Of a DNA stretch of 37,193 nt, positions 5,623-12,418 are shown in pieces. Source of the stretch: Candidatus Saccharimonadota bacterium (GTDB lineage: Bacteria > Patescibacteriota > Saccharimonadia > Saccharimonadales > Saccharimonadaceae); the NCBI GenBank assembly GCA_017514105.1, contig JAFWKY010000007.1, forward strand, positions 1 to 37,193. The letters are read 5' to 3'. The position numbers were made by a program, and so were the translations under genes. Every line of letters begins with the position of its first letter. Position 1 is the stretch's first letter. The notes below the pieces were generated by a model. That model worked only from the letters and a program-made list of their open reading frames with translations. It was not told the origin of the DNA and searched no databases.

Positions 5623-6669
5623 CTACTTTTCTTCTTCTTTCTTATCCTTCGCCAATGCGACTACTGCCACGCCAGCCACAGCCAATGCTCCAGCCGCTAC
5701 CAATATAGGCATCAGATCTGTTCCAGAATCCTTGTTCGATGTCATCGCACTGGTGGTTACGCCAAGTGGTTTCTCATAACTACTACTTGACCCAGAATTA
5801 CTGTTGCTCGCAACGGCATCATTTGCGCTTGTAGAGCTGCCCGTGCTTCCACTTGCAGCAAGCTGCGTACCTGTCGCAACTGGCGTGCTATTCCCGTTAG
5901 CGTAATTAGTTGTATTGTGGGTGTTATAAGTGTTGTAAGTATTGTTAAAAACCGTCGGCGTAGTATTTTGCGCGTCATTTGACGAATTGCTAGAGTTGCC
6001 AGAATCAGTACCGCTGTTTTCGCTACCATTGCCGTTGTCGTCATTTTGATTAGTGCCGCCCGAACCAGAGCTAGAACCGCCATTGTTCGACGTTCCTGAC
6101 GCAGTCAGAGTGTAAATAATTGTTCCCGTGTAAGTTCCTGCCGGTGTTTCAGAACCAACGTAGGCTTTATAGGTCGCAGTAAAACTAGCGCCTGCAGCAG
6201 TTGTACTCGAATCAGACGAGATAACCGTTCCGCCGCCAACTGGCACTGGACTTACCGCAGTCACTCCTACCGTTTCCGTCGCAATCTCGGCCGTCCACAT
6301 ACTGTTCACTCCAGTATGCGTATAATTATCCGTATAGGCAATCACGTCACCTGCACCTGTCATTTCCAAATCATACGGCGTCGCCGTCACGATATAACCA
6401 TTATTATTGTTACAGAAAAGATTAAACTCGTGTACGCCAGAATCGTTAAAGTTATCTACTTCAGTTCCGTTTGCTGCCGAACCGACATAAGTTTTATCTT
6501 CTGTGCTTCTAAAAGTACAACTCGGCTGCACAGTTACTTTAATCGTATCAGTAACCGACGTTACATCTGCTGCCGAAACTCCGTCCGACAACACCCCAAT
6601 CCCAACTACGCCAAGCCCAGCAGCCACTGCTACTGCACACGCCTTGCTGCGCAAGTTTGTTTCTTTCAT
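5623..6669 (-). CDS. Surface protein: two-cysteine domain, Ser/Asn stalk, C-terminal anchor
   Basis: The 348-residue protein has a signal peptide (about residues 1-34) and an N-terminal domain homologous to the secreted protein at 3861-4481 (cysteines C51 and C86 in PSCTFR and LFCNNNNGY, ending TGTIIYTLTAS). A long Ser/Gly/Asn/Thr-rich stalk follows (about 190-310, with short NTYNTYNTHNTTNY-type repeats). A C-terminal transmembrane helix (about 319-341) with a charged cytoplasmic tail completes it. No LPxTG sortase motif is present. It may be the membrane-tethered form of the secreted paralogue. A weak promoter (TTGCGT/17/TATCAT, 6711-6739) and an AAGGAAGG Shine-Dalgarno precede the ATG. Confidence 0.78.
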   Translation of the reverse strand: MKETNLRSKACAVAVAAGLGVVGIGVLSDGVSAADVTSVTDTIKVTVQPSCTFRSTEDKTYVGSAANGTEVDNFNDSGVHEFNLFCNNNNGYIVTATPYDLEMTGAGDVIAYTDNYTHTGVNSMWTAEIATETVGVTAVSPVPVGGGTVISSDSSTTAAGASFTATYKAYVGSETPAGTYTGTIIYTLTASGTSNNGGSSSGSGGTNQNDDNGNGSENSGTDSGNSSNSSNDAQNTTPTVFNNTYNTYNTHNTTNYANGNSTPVATGTQLAASGSTGSSTSANDAVASNSNSGSSSSYEKPLGVTTSAMTSNKDSGTDLMPILVAAGALAVAGVAVVALAKDKKEEEK

Positions 6670-6710
6670 TTTTGTATTACCTTCCTTAATGTATGACCTT
6701 ATATACTTAC

Positions 6711-6739
6711 ATGATACACCAATTTTTATTTTAACGCAA
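6711..6739 (-). promoter_or_regulatory. Probable promoter of the anchored surface protein
   Basis: On the minus strand, TTGCGT (6734-6739), a 17-bp spacer and TATCAT (6711-6716) precede the gene. The predicted start is near 6704, leaving a leader of about 35 nt with AAGGAAGG. The -35 is only a partial match. Confidence 0.45.
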
Positions 6740-6764
6740 GCGTTTTACTGTTAAAATATCCACC

Positions 6765-7316
6765 CTAAAAATACTCCGAAATCCACTCCCTAAACGCATC
6801 TTCATTATTGTACGCGTTCGCATCCGCATTCTCATCTGCTCTCAACCACACTACAGGCTTGCCGTGCGATATCAGCACCACTGACGGATAGTACTTTACA
6901 CTATCATGCAACGAACATTCCCTTACCTCGCTAAACATCATCCGGTACACCTTTGTGCCGGTTGCATCAGCCCAATTCAGCACAAACTCTCTCAACCTAT
7001 CTGCCGTATGACATCCACTCTGGTCCACGAATAATACAAAAGAGTCACCTTCCGCCACCTTCTCCTCGTATTCCGGCACCGTCAAATCCATGAATTCCCG
7101 CGCGCAATTCTCACCGCAGCGATCATCCTCATCTAGCACGATTTTCGTACCGCCAGAGAACCATCCGCTCACTGCGCCCACGAACAATATTCCACCTATC
7201 ACCACCGCAACTAGTGCCGCCACCAAAATCACAATTTTCGGCCATTTTTCCCTGTTTTGCGGAAGATTTTTACGCGCTCCCTTGAGCCGCCCAGCCTCAG
7301 TCTTTTTCTCTTTCAT
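6765..7316 (-). CDS. Membrane-anchored thioredoxin-fold protein, single active-site Cys
   Basis: The 183-residue protein has one N-terminal transmembrane helix (about residues 27-47) and an extracellular thioredoxin-like domain: FVLFVDQSGCHTADRLREF, then YYPSVVLISHGKPV with the cis-proline (P144). The active-site position reads C102-H-T-A, so the second cysteine of CXXC is missing. Extra cysteines lie at C67 and C71 (CGENC) and C134. It may therefore act as a monothiol, use the CGENC pair, or have lost redox activity. The ATG directly abuts the stop codon of the rhodanese-like gene, indicating co-translation. A role in oxidative folding of the two-cysteine surface proteins nearby is only a guess. 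Confidence 0.7.
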   Translation of the reverse strand: MKEKKTEAGRLKGARKNLPQNREKWPKIVILVAALVAVVIGGILFVGAVSGWFSGGTKIVLDEDDRCGENCAREFMDLTVPEYEEKVAEGDSFVLFVDQSGCHTADRLREFVLNWADATGTKVYRMMFSEVRECSLHDSVKYYPSVVLISHGKPVVWLRADENADANAYNNEDAFREWISEYF

Positions 7317-8003
7317 CTACTTCTCCGTCAAGACATCAAAATCTATCTCGTGATACGGTACTTTATAGAAATCATACACCGTCTTGCCATCAGGATTCAC
7401 GCGTTTCACCGCTACATTGTTGTCTCCCTCGTAGAACCAATATCCACCAGTATTGTATATACGCGATTCATCCCAGCCCAGCGCCACTAGCATCTTTTTC
7501 ATCATTCCAGAGTATCCGCCTCCACCACACATCAAGAAAATCACCTTGTCCTTCGGGAACAAAGCCTCCAAAATCTCCATCGACTCCTCATAATTCGCCG
7601 TATAAGTTCCGTCGCCGTTATCTGTAAACAGGGTATCACCATCATAAGTATCGCCCACTTCCGCCGGCAGTCCCGAAACATTCACCAGATATGGCAAAGG
7701 CACCACTTCATAACCATTCACAAACCCTGACAGATACGAATCTCCACCAATCGCCTCATAGTTCCCTGGATCTTTTAACATCCTAAGATCGCGATACACA
7801 GCGTCGCTGCGACCCAAATACTTATCTATCGTTGCTTCGTTTACGTTTTTGTCTATGCCTAATTCTCCACGTTGTCCTTCTGACACTTCTGGTGCCGGCA
7901 AAGGCGCCAACTGGACGTCCGGGAACGCATATCTCCCCAGCAAAAACCCTCCAACCGTCAAAACAAGCGCCACTATAGACATACTCCAAATCCACTTTTT
8001 CAT
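7317..8003 (-). CDS. Membrane-anchored rhodanese-like protein
   Basis: The 228-residue protein has an N-terminal signal anchor (about residues 7-23) and an extracytoplasmic rhodanese-like domain. The active-site loop is IFLMCGGGGYSGMMKKMLV (C159), followed by the usual LGWDESRIYNTGGYWFYEG block. Rhodanese-fold proteins carry persulfide or phosphate-like groups on the loop cysteine; the substrate here is unknown. It follows the secreted HNH nuclease by 21 bp and is followed without a gap by the thioredoxin-like gene. GGAGG is 4 nt before the ATG. A TATAAT (8024-8029) overlaps the stop codon of the nuclease gene and could act as an internal promoter. Confidence 0.75.
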   Translation of the reverse strand: MKKWIWSMSIVALVLTVGGFLLGRYAFPDVQLAPLPAPEVSEGQRGELGIDKNVNEATIDKYLGRSDAVYRDLRMLKDPGNYEAIGGDSYLSGFVNGYEVVPLPYLVNVSGLPAEVGDTYDGDTLFTDNGDGTYTANYEESMEILEALFPKDKVIFLMCGGGGYSGMMKKMLVALGWDESRIYNTGGYWFYEGDNNVAVKRVNPDGKTVYDFYKVPYHEIDFDVLTEK

Positions 8004-8024
8004 ATTTCCTCCACTTTTTTATTA

Positions 8025-8750
8025 TTATATACCAAGTGCCGGCTCGTTTGGACAATTTTCCAAAATTCGCAAAATCGCCTCTTTCTCGGCCTCTGTCACC
8101 CACAGGCTGTATTTGTATTTTACAGATACTTGTCTCGCCACATACTGACAACGAAATCTCTTGTTCGGCGGCAGCCAAGTCGCCGCATCACCATCAGATT
8201 TCTTTTCGTTCGCAGCGGCATCCACCGCCAAGAGGTTCAATGGGTCAGTTGCTATCTTGTATCGCACTCCCGGCTCCATATATTGTGCACCCTTCTGCCA
8301 AGCGTCAGACAACGCCACTACGTGATCTATTTGTATTCCCTTAGATATATCCTCTCGCTTTGCAAAAACCTTGTGCTCCCCTGTATATGGCTCATCATAT
8401 TCACCAGAAAGCACATTACAACCGTCCAACACCGCACTATCGCCAAATTCTCTCTTGATAATGCGTTGCCGCAAATTACAACCTTCCACCGTTGGCCAGC
8501 CACTATAGAACTCGTCTCTCTTGTATCCAGTTTTTGGCGCACGCCCCTTCACTTCCAACTTTTCCAAAATATCTCTCGCCAGAGGCGCATCCACATCCTT
8601 CTCGCTCACCGCTATGGCGCTATAATCTTCCTCGCTATTTTCCGCCGACGTATAAATTCGCTCATAACTCGCTGGATTACAAATCACCCACACCGCCACC
8701 CCGACAAGTGCCACGATTACTGCAAACAACCTCCGTTTTTTTAGTTTCAT
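8025..8750 (-). CDS. Secreted or anchored HNH nuclease (DUF1524, GmrSD C-terminal type)
   Basis: The 241-residue protein has an N-terminal hydrophobic signal or anchor (about residues 7-24), so it acts outside the membrane. The nuclease core shows IQIDHVVALSDAWQKGAQ (D142, H143), TDPLNLLAVDAAANEKKSDG and DAATWLPPNKRFRCQYVARQ, a His-Me/HNH layout typical of secreted DUF1524 nucleases of Actinobacteria and Saccharibacteria. Two cysteine pairs may form disulfides. Likely role: degrading external DNA or RNA for nucleotide salvage, since relatives lack nucleotide synthesis (family knowledge). The start at 8750 is fixed by TGC-TATAAT ending 6 nt upstream (leaderless). It heads a probable operon with the rhodanese-like and thioredoxin-like genes. 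Confidence 0.83.
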   Translation of the reverse strand: MKLKKRRLFAVIVALVGVAVWVICNPASYERIYTSAENSEEDYSAIAVSEKDVDAPLARDILEKLEVKGRAPKTGYKRDEFYSGWPTVEGCNLRQRIIKREFGDSAVLDGCNVLSGEYDEPYTGEHKVFAKREDISKGIQIDHVVALSDAWQKGAQYMEPGVRYKIATDPLNLLAVDAAANEKKSDGDAATWLPPNKRFRCQYVARQVSVKYKYSLWVTEAEKEAILRILENCPNEPALGI

Positions 8751-8756
8751 ACCAAC

Positions 8757-8762
8757 ATTATA
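8757..8762 (-). promoter_or_regulatory. Leaderless extended -10 promoter of the HNH nuclease
   Basis: TGC-TATAAT on the minus strand is followed by 6 nt and then ATG (8750), so the predicted +1 is the A of the start codon. No -35 is evident. It is divergent from the plus-strand promoter at 8773-8801. Confidence 0.7.
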
Positions 8763-8772
8763 GCATGTAGAC

Positions 8773-8801
8773 TTGATTTTTCTCGCGAAATGCGGTAAAA
8801 T
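8773..8801 (+). promoter_or_regulatory. Promoter of the 8856-9299 gene
   Basis: TTGATT (8773-8778), a 17-bp spacer and TAAAAT (8796-8801) lie on the plus strand. The predicted start is near 8808, giving a leader of about 48 nt with AAGGGGGTG before the ATG. Confidence 0.68.
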
Positions 8802-8855
8802 ATCATGGTGTCTTTTTAAATTGCACAAGCATTTATTAACTAAGGGGGTGAAAAA

Positions 8856-9299
8856 ATGCGCACTTTAGAAGGAAAAAGAGTCGTTGAAAAAATCATAAAC
8901 CTTACAGGTAAGGCGTTCTGCGTCTATGAGGAATCATCTGGAGTCATACTTACGCTAATACCTAGCACCGAAATCTTACCAGATACACCTCGCTATGGTA
9001 TCAACAAACTTCCCAACACTTACTACGTTGTGGAACGTGAGAAGATTTACAAAATCAAAAAATACAGGACGCTGACAGATATTGCGTTTGTCAAAAATAC
9101 GTCAACTGGACGCGATGGAATAGAAGTTAGCACTCTAGTCCTAGCAAATCGGCCAGACATTCGCATTGGTATTCGGCGAGTATATTATCACCCAGAACCA
9201 ATCAACAGCAATCTTCCCAACGCAAAATCGCCTAATGGCGAAACGCAAAAAGAAGATATTCAACGATTCGAATCTCGGCATTACGCCGAAGTACTTTAA
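8856..9299 (+). CDS. Hypothetical cytoplasmic protein
   Basis: The 147-residue protein shows no signal peptide, membrane helix or motif I recognise. It is mixed alpha/beta by eye, with a proline-rich charged C terminus. Expression signals are clear: a good promoter (8773-8801), a strong Shine-Dalgarno (AAGGGGG, 7 nt from the ATG) and a GC-rich terminator (9299-9324). Its leader shares ATTAA-N2-AAGGGG(G)TGA with that of the orphan gene at 32371, although the proteins are not visibly related. It is divergent from the HNH nuclease gene and convergent with the 9371-9901 gene. Confidence 0.65.
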   Translation: MRTLEGKRVVEKIINLTGKAFCVYEESSGVILTLIPSTEILPDTPRYGINKLPNTYYVVEREKIYKIKKYRTLTDIAFVKNTSTGRDGIEVSTLVLANRPDIRIGIRRVYYHPEPINSNLPNAKSPNGETQKEDIQRFESRHYAEVL

Positions 9300-9324
9300 A
9301 GCCGGCAATTCTGCCGGCTTTTTC
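9299..9324 (+). terminator. Intrinsic terminator of the 8856-9299 gene
   Basis: AAGCCGGC (9299-9306) pairs with GCCGGCTT (9313-9320) around a 6-nt loop, followed by TTTTC. It starts directly at the stop codon. Confidence 0.85.
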
Positions 9325-9370
9325 TTGCTAACAGATATAGTATAATAATATTTCTACCCAAACTCCAATT

Positions 9371-9901
9371 CTAAGCAGGCTGCCATTCTACGTAGTCGCC
9401 ATTGACCCACACAATGCCGTCTCTTTGCTCACCTTGTTCTTTTTTAATTATTTTGTCTTTAGCCTCTTCATCAATATAAGAAGATTCGTACAAGGCATCA
9501 GCAAACTTCTCCGCCGAAAAACCAACCCACTCGCCATTTGCATCGTCACGCGGATCGTATACGTATATACTATCATTATATTCAGAAAGCACAATATCTT
9601 GATCACTATTGCCCAGATCAATTATTACATTGCTCGCCTCTTCGCCGCTAGGAACCTCTGGGTTAATGCGGACATTCGGGCCGCCATGAAAACTAACTGA
9701 GTCAACTTCTATTATTTCAGCATTCCTTTCAAATTCCTCCGACAGCCCCACGTCTTTGTTTGCTGCCTTACTTACTTCCGAGTACACTCCTACCCCCATC
9801 GCAACGAGCGCTACCGCACCAATTTTCTTTAATTTGCCCCTAAGTGAGTCTTCCTCACTCTTCTCTTTGTTATTATTTCTTATCTTATTACCATTTGCCA
9901 T
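9371..9901 (-). CDS. Hypothetical membrane-anchored protein
   Basis: The 176-residue protein has a charged cytoplasmic N terminus (about residues 1-25), one hydrophobic segment (about 27-42) and an acidic extracellular domain. It ends WVNGDYVEWQPA, possibly a small beta-domain. No family is recognised and it has no cysteines. It is leaderless: TGC-TATAAT (9908-9913) is followed by 6 nt and the ATG. Confidence 0.6.
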   Translation of the reverse strand: MANGNKIRNNNKEKSEEDSLRGKLKKIGAVALVAMGVGVYSEVSKAANKDVGLSEEFERNAEIIEVDSVSFHGGPNVRINPEVPSGEEASNVIIDLGNSDQDIVLSEYNDSIYVYDPRDDANGEWVGFSAEKFADALYESSYIDEEAKDKIIKKEQGEQRDGIVWVNGDYVEWQPA

Positions 9902-9907
9902 ACCCTC

Positions 9908-9913
9908 ATTATA
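9908..9913 (-). promoter_or_regulatory. Leaderless extended -10 promoter
   Basis: TGC-TATAAT on the minus strand lies 6 nt from the ATG at 9901, so the predicted +1 is the A of ATG. No -35 is visible. Confidence 0.68.
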
Positions 9914-9965
9914 GCATCTTTATGTATAACCGTCGCCATATCTCCGCCATAACACTATTTCATGA

Positions 9966-9971
9966 TATAAT
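9966..9971 (+). promoter_or_regulatory. Extended -10 promoter of ychF
   Basis: TGA-TATAAT lies on the plus strand with a predicted start near 9978, about 26 nt before the ATG. This is one of the minority of -10 boxes here not tied to a leaderless ATG. Confidence 0.55.
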
Positions 9972-10003
9972 TATACTTATATTAACAGATACACAGGTTG
10001 GTT

Positions 10004-10993
10004 ATGAATTTAAAGATCGGCATCGTCGGCTTACCTAATGTCGGCAAATCTACACTATTTAATGCACTTACAAACGCTGGCGCACTTGCAGCGAATTATC
10101 CTTTTGCTACCATTGAACCAAACGTTGGCATCGTTCCCGTCCCAGACGAACGTCTAGACGTGCTCGCCAAGATGTACGACACCGACAAAGTCGTTCCTGC
10201 CACCGTAGAGTTTGTTGATATTGCGGGCCTCGTTGCCGGCGCCTCCAAAGGCGAAGGTCTCGGCAACAAATTCCTCGCCCATATTCGCGAATGTCAGGCA
10301 ATTTGCCACGTTGTACGCGCATTTGTCAACGATGACATTGTCCGTGCTGATAACAAAATAGAACAAGACGTCATCAAGCAAGCCAAAGACGACATTGACA
10401 TCATCAATCTAGAACTTCAACTCGCCGACGAAGAAACTCGCGCCAAAATCGCTGCCAAACGCAAAAAAGACCCTGCCGACGAGAATATCCCTTTCCTCAC
10501 CGACAAGCCAGTAATCTATATGTTTAACGTTGATGAACAAGGTCTCACCGACGCCGATTTCCAAACAAAACTAAAAAATCTTGTTACTCCCGCTGAATCC
10601 ATCTTCGTGAATGCAAAACTCGAAGAAGAAATGTCTGGCATGAGCCGTGATGAACGCAAGGAATTTCTCCAGTCCTATGGCGTTAAAGAAGATGCTCTCG
10701 GCGAACTCATCAAAGCCGCCTACAAGACACTCGGACTTCAATCTTTCCTAACCGCTGGCAAAAAAGAATGTCGTGCTTGGACTATTAGGCAAGGCGCCAC
10801 TGCACCAGAAGCGGCCGGCACCATCCATACCGATTTTGAACGAGGCTTTATCGCTGCTTCTATCTGTAATTTCAACGATCTAAAAGAGCTCGGCTCCGAA
10901 CAAGCCGTCAAAGCCGCCGGCAAACTTCGCACCGAAGGCAAGACCTACATCATGCAAGACGGTGACGTCGTCGAATTCAAATTCAACGTTTAA
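10004..10993 (+). CDS. ychF: YchF/OLA1-type ATPase
   Basis: The 329-residue translation-associated P-loop ATPase of the Obg family has a Walker A at GLPNVGKST (residues 9-17), a DIAGLVAGASKGEGLGNKFL switch region, and NVDE in place of the GTPase NKXD motif. The last feature explains ATP preference in the family. The C-terminal TGS-like domain includes RQGATAPEAAGTIHTDFERG and ends DVVEFKFNV. Length is slightly short of the usual 360 or so. The ATG at 10004 is preferred over an in-frame TTG at 9998. An extended -10 (TGA-TATAAT, 9966-9971) gives a leader of about 26 nt. It converges on the beta-helix gene through a shared terminator. Confidence 0.97.
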   Translation: MNLKIGIVGLPNVGKSTLFNALTNAGALAANYPFATIEPNVGIVPVPDERLDVLAKMYDTDKVVPATVEFVDIAGLVAGASKGEGLGNKFLAHIRECQAICHVVRAFVNDDIVRADNKIEQDVIKQAKDDIDIINLELQLADEETRAKIAAKRKKDPADENIPFLTDKPVIYMFNVDEQGLTDADFQTKLKNLVTPAESIFVNAKLEEEMSGMSRDERKEFLQSYGVKEDALGELIKAAYKTLGLQSFLTAGKKECRAWTIRQGATAPEAAGTIHTDFERGFIAASICNFNDLKELGSEQAVKAAGKLRTEGKTYIMQDGDVVEFKFNV

Positions 10994-11004
10994 CGTGAGC
11001 AACC

Positions 11005-11030
11005 AAAAGAGCCTCCGGAGAGGCTCTTTT
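11005..11030. terminator. Bidirectional terminator between ychF and the beta-helix gene
   Basis: AAAAGAGCCTC (11005-11015) pairs perfectly with GAGGCTCTTTT (11020-11030) around CGGA. T-runs follow on the plus strand; on the minus strand the run is TTTTGG. It serves the convergent genes ending at 10993 and 11032. Confidence 0.85.
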
Positions 11031-11031
11031 T

Positions 11032-12393
11032 TTACTCAACGATACTTGCGCTAGATATCGAGTCTACGACTACATTTGTATTAGTCGTTTCTGTATTAGT
11101 CAAACTATACTGCACTATACCGCCATTTACGCCAGACTGTCCCCACTCGTTAGTTCCTATAGCCGTAATCAAACTTTGTTCAGGACTATAATTAATTACT
11201 GAGTTTATTGCGACAATTTTTGCAGTAGTATTCGTCACAAAGAAGAATGGTGTCGCTGTATAAACGCTAGAACTATCCAGCACCGTGAGAACCGAATCCG
11301 TCACATTAAAGATTCCCATTCCTTCATCTGCGTCTCCAGACATGGATTGATAAATCATTACGCCAGCATTATCTACCCCATTACGATTGCCGTTTCCGTT
11401 AGCCGAGAACTCACAGTTCGCAAACTCTACCATATTTTTTCCTTCTACAACTGCAATCTGTGAGCCAGTTGCCGTACCAGTAGAGCCAGAAACCACAATC
11501 TCGCCGGTAGAATAGACCAGCGGTGAACCAGCGCCCGCCGTTTCAAGTTCCATGGCTTCGGCCTTTATCGCTCCAGAACCCCTATCTGTCGCAAGTGCCG
11601 CACTAGAGCCACCCTGAGTTGAGATTTTTACTTCATACGCATCAATACCACCACCGTATGTCGCATGTAAGCCACGTGAACCATCTTTCGTTGTGGTTAT
11701 TGTAGTCTGCCCAACCACCGCATGTGCACTATCTATCGCAATTACCGCATTTGCTCCAGGAGTACCTGTCTCGATTGTTGCACCCTTCACTGTCAGACTA
11801 GATCCTTCGCCTACCACCACAATTGCAGAATTCAGCCCATAAAAACTATAATTATCGCCACGCCCGTCAAAATCCGCACTACCAGTCTTAGATATTTTCA
11901 CATCGCCATCAATAGTCAATGTCCCACCGTTGGCCACGACGAATACCGCCTGATTATCGGTCGCAGAGGCATACTCGCCAGAACTAATTGTCGCTTCTGT
12001 ACCATCTACAATATATGCGCCCGAATAGGTAATACTCTTCCCGTCTACTTCTACCGTCACTGTCCCGCCCTTTAGATCGGTATTTTCCGCAACTACCTCG
12101 GTTTCATTCGTTGCTGTATTGCTCGTACCAAACCAATTATTCCAATTCGTTGCGAGCAACACTCCTCCAATTACCAACAAAATCGCAATCAATAGCACCA
12201 GCAGAATCACAATTGTTTTATTATTATTCTTATTTTCAAACGGTGGCAATTCATTCCCAGACGGTAGCGGCGCACCAGAGTCCATCGTCGGTTCATTAGT
12301 CGCCTGCGGCGTCGCGTTCGCTGGCGGCTCTCCACCAACTTGTCCATCAGGCTGTTGTAATAATTCTTCTATTTGTGATTTTGCGTCTTCCAT
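11032..12393 (-). CDS. Membrane-anchored beta-helix surface protein
   Basis: The 453-residue protein has a Pro/Asn-rich cytoplasmic N terminus (1-58), one transmembrane helix (about 60-82) and a large extracellular C-terminal region. That region is built of short beta-strand repeats rich in G, T, S, V and N (GGTLTIDGDVKISKTG, GSSLTVKGATIETG, GEIVVSGSTG), typical of a right-handed parallel beta-helix. Such folds occur in pectate-lyase-like enzymes and adhesins; no catalytic signature is evident, so binding or adhesion is the more cautious guess. TATAAT (12404-12409) lies 10 nt before the ATG, giving an almost leaderless mRNA. It shares the terminator at 11005-11030 with ychF. Confidence 0.72.
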   Translation of the reverse strand: MEDAKSQIEELLQQPDGQVGGEPPANATPQATNEPTMDSGAPLPSGNELPPFENKNNNKTIVILLVLLIAILLVIGGVLLATNWNNWFGTSNTATNETEVVAENTDLKGGTVTVEVDGKSITYSGAYIVDGTEATISSGEYASATDNQAVFVVANGGTLTIDGDVKISKTGSADFDGRGDNYSFYGLNSAIVVVGEGSSLTVKGATIETGTPGANAVIAIDSAHAVVGQTTITTTKDGSRGLHATYGGGIDAYEVKISTQGGSSAALATDRGSGAIKAEAMELETAGAGSPLVYSTGEIVVSGSTGTATGSQIAVVEGKNMVEFANCEFSANGNGNRNGVDNAGVMIYQSMSGDADEGMGIFNVTDSVLTVLDSSSVYTATPFFFVTNTTAKIVAINSVINYSPEQSLITAIGTNEWGQSGVNGGIVQYSLTNTETTNTNVVVDSISSASIVE

Positions 12394-12418
12394 AATACTT
12401 ATGATTATACACGAAAAA

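Noticed and set aside
5757-6083. Overlapping minus-strand ORF inside the Ser/Asn-rich stalk gene
   Set aside because: It is a frame shadow of a low-complexity coding region, without its own start signals.
5623-6669. Sortase-anchored (LPxTG) surface protein
   Set aside because: No LPxTG-like motif precedes the C-terminal helix; a plain transmembrane anchor with a charged tail is seen.
6720-6764. Terminator after the thioredoxin-like gene
   Set aside because: TTTTAAC/GTTAAAA with an inner ACGC/GCGT could pair, but the stem is AT-rich and broken and overlaps the promoter of the next gene; evidence is too weak to list.
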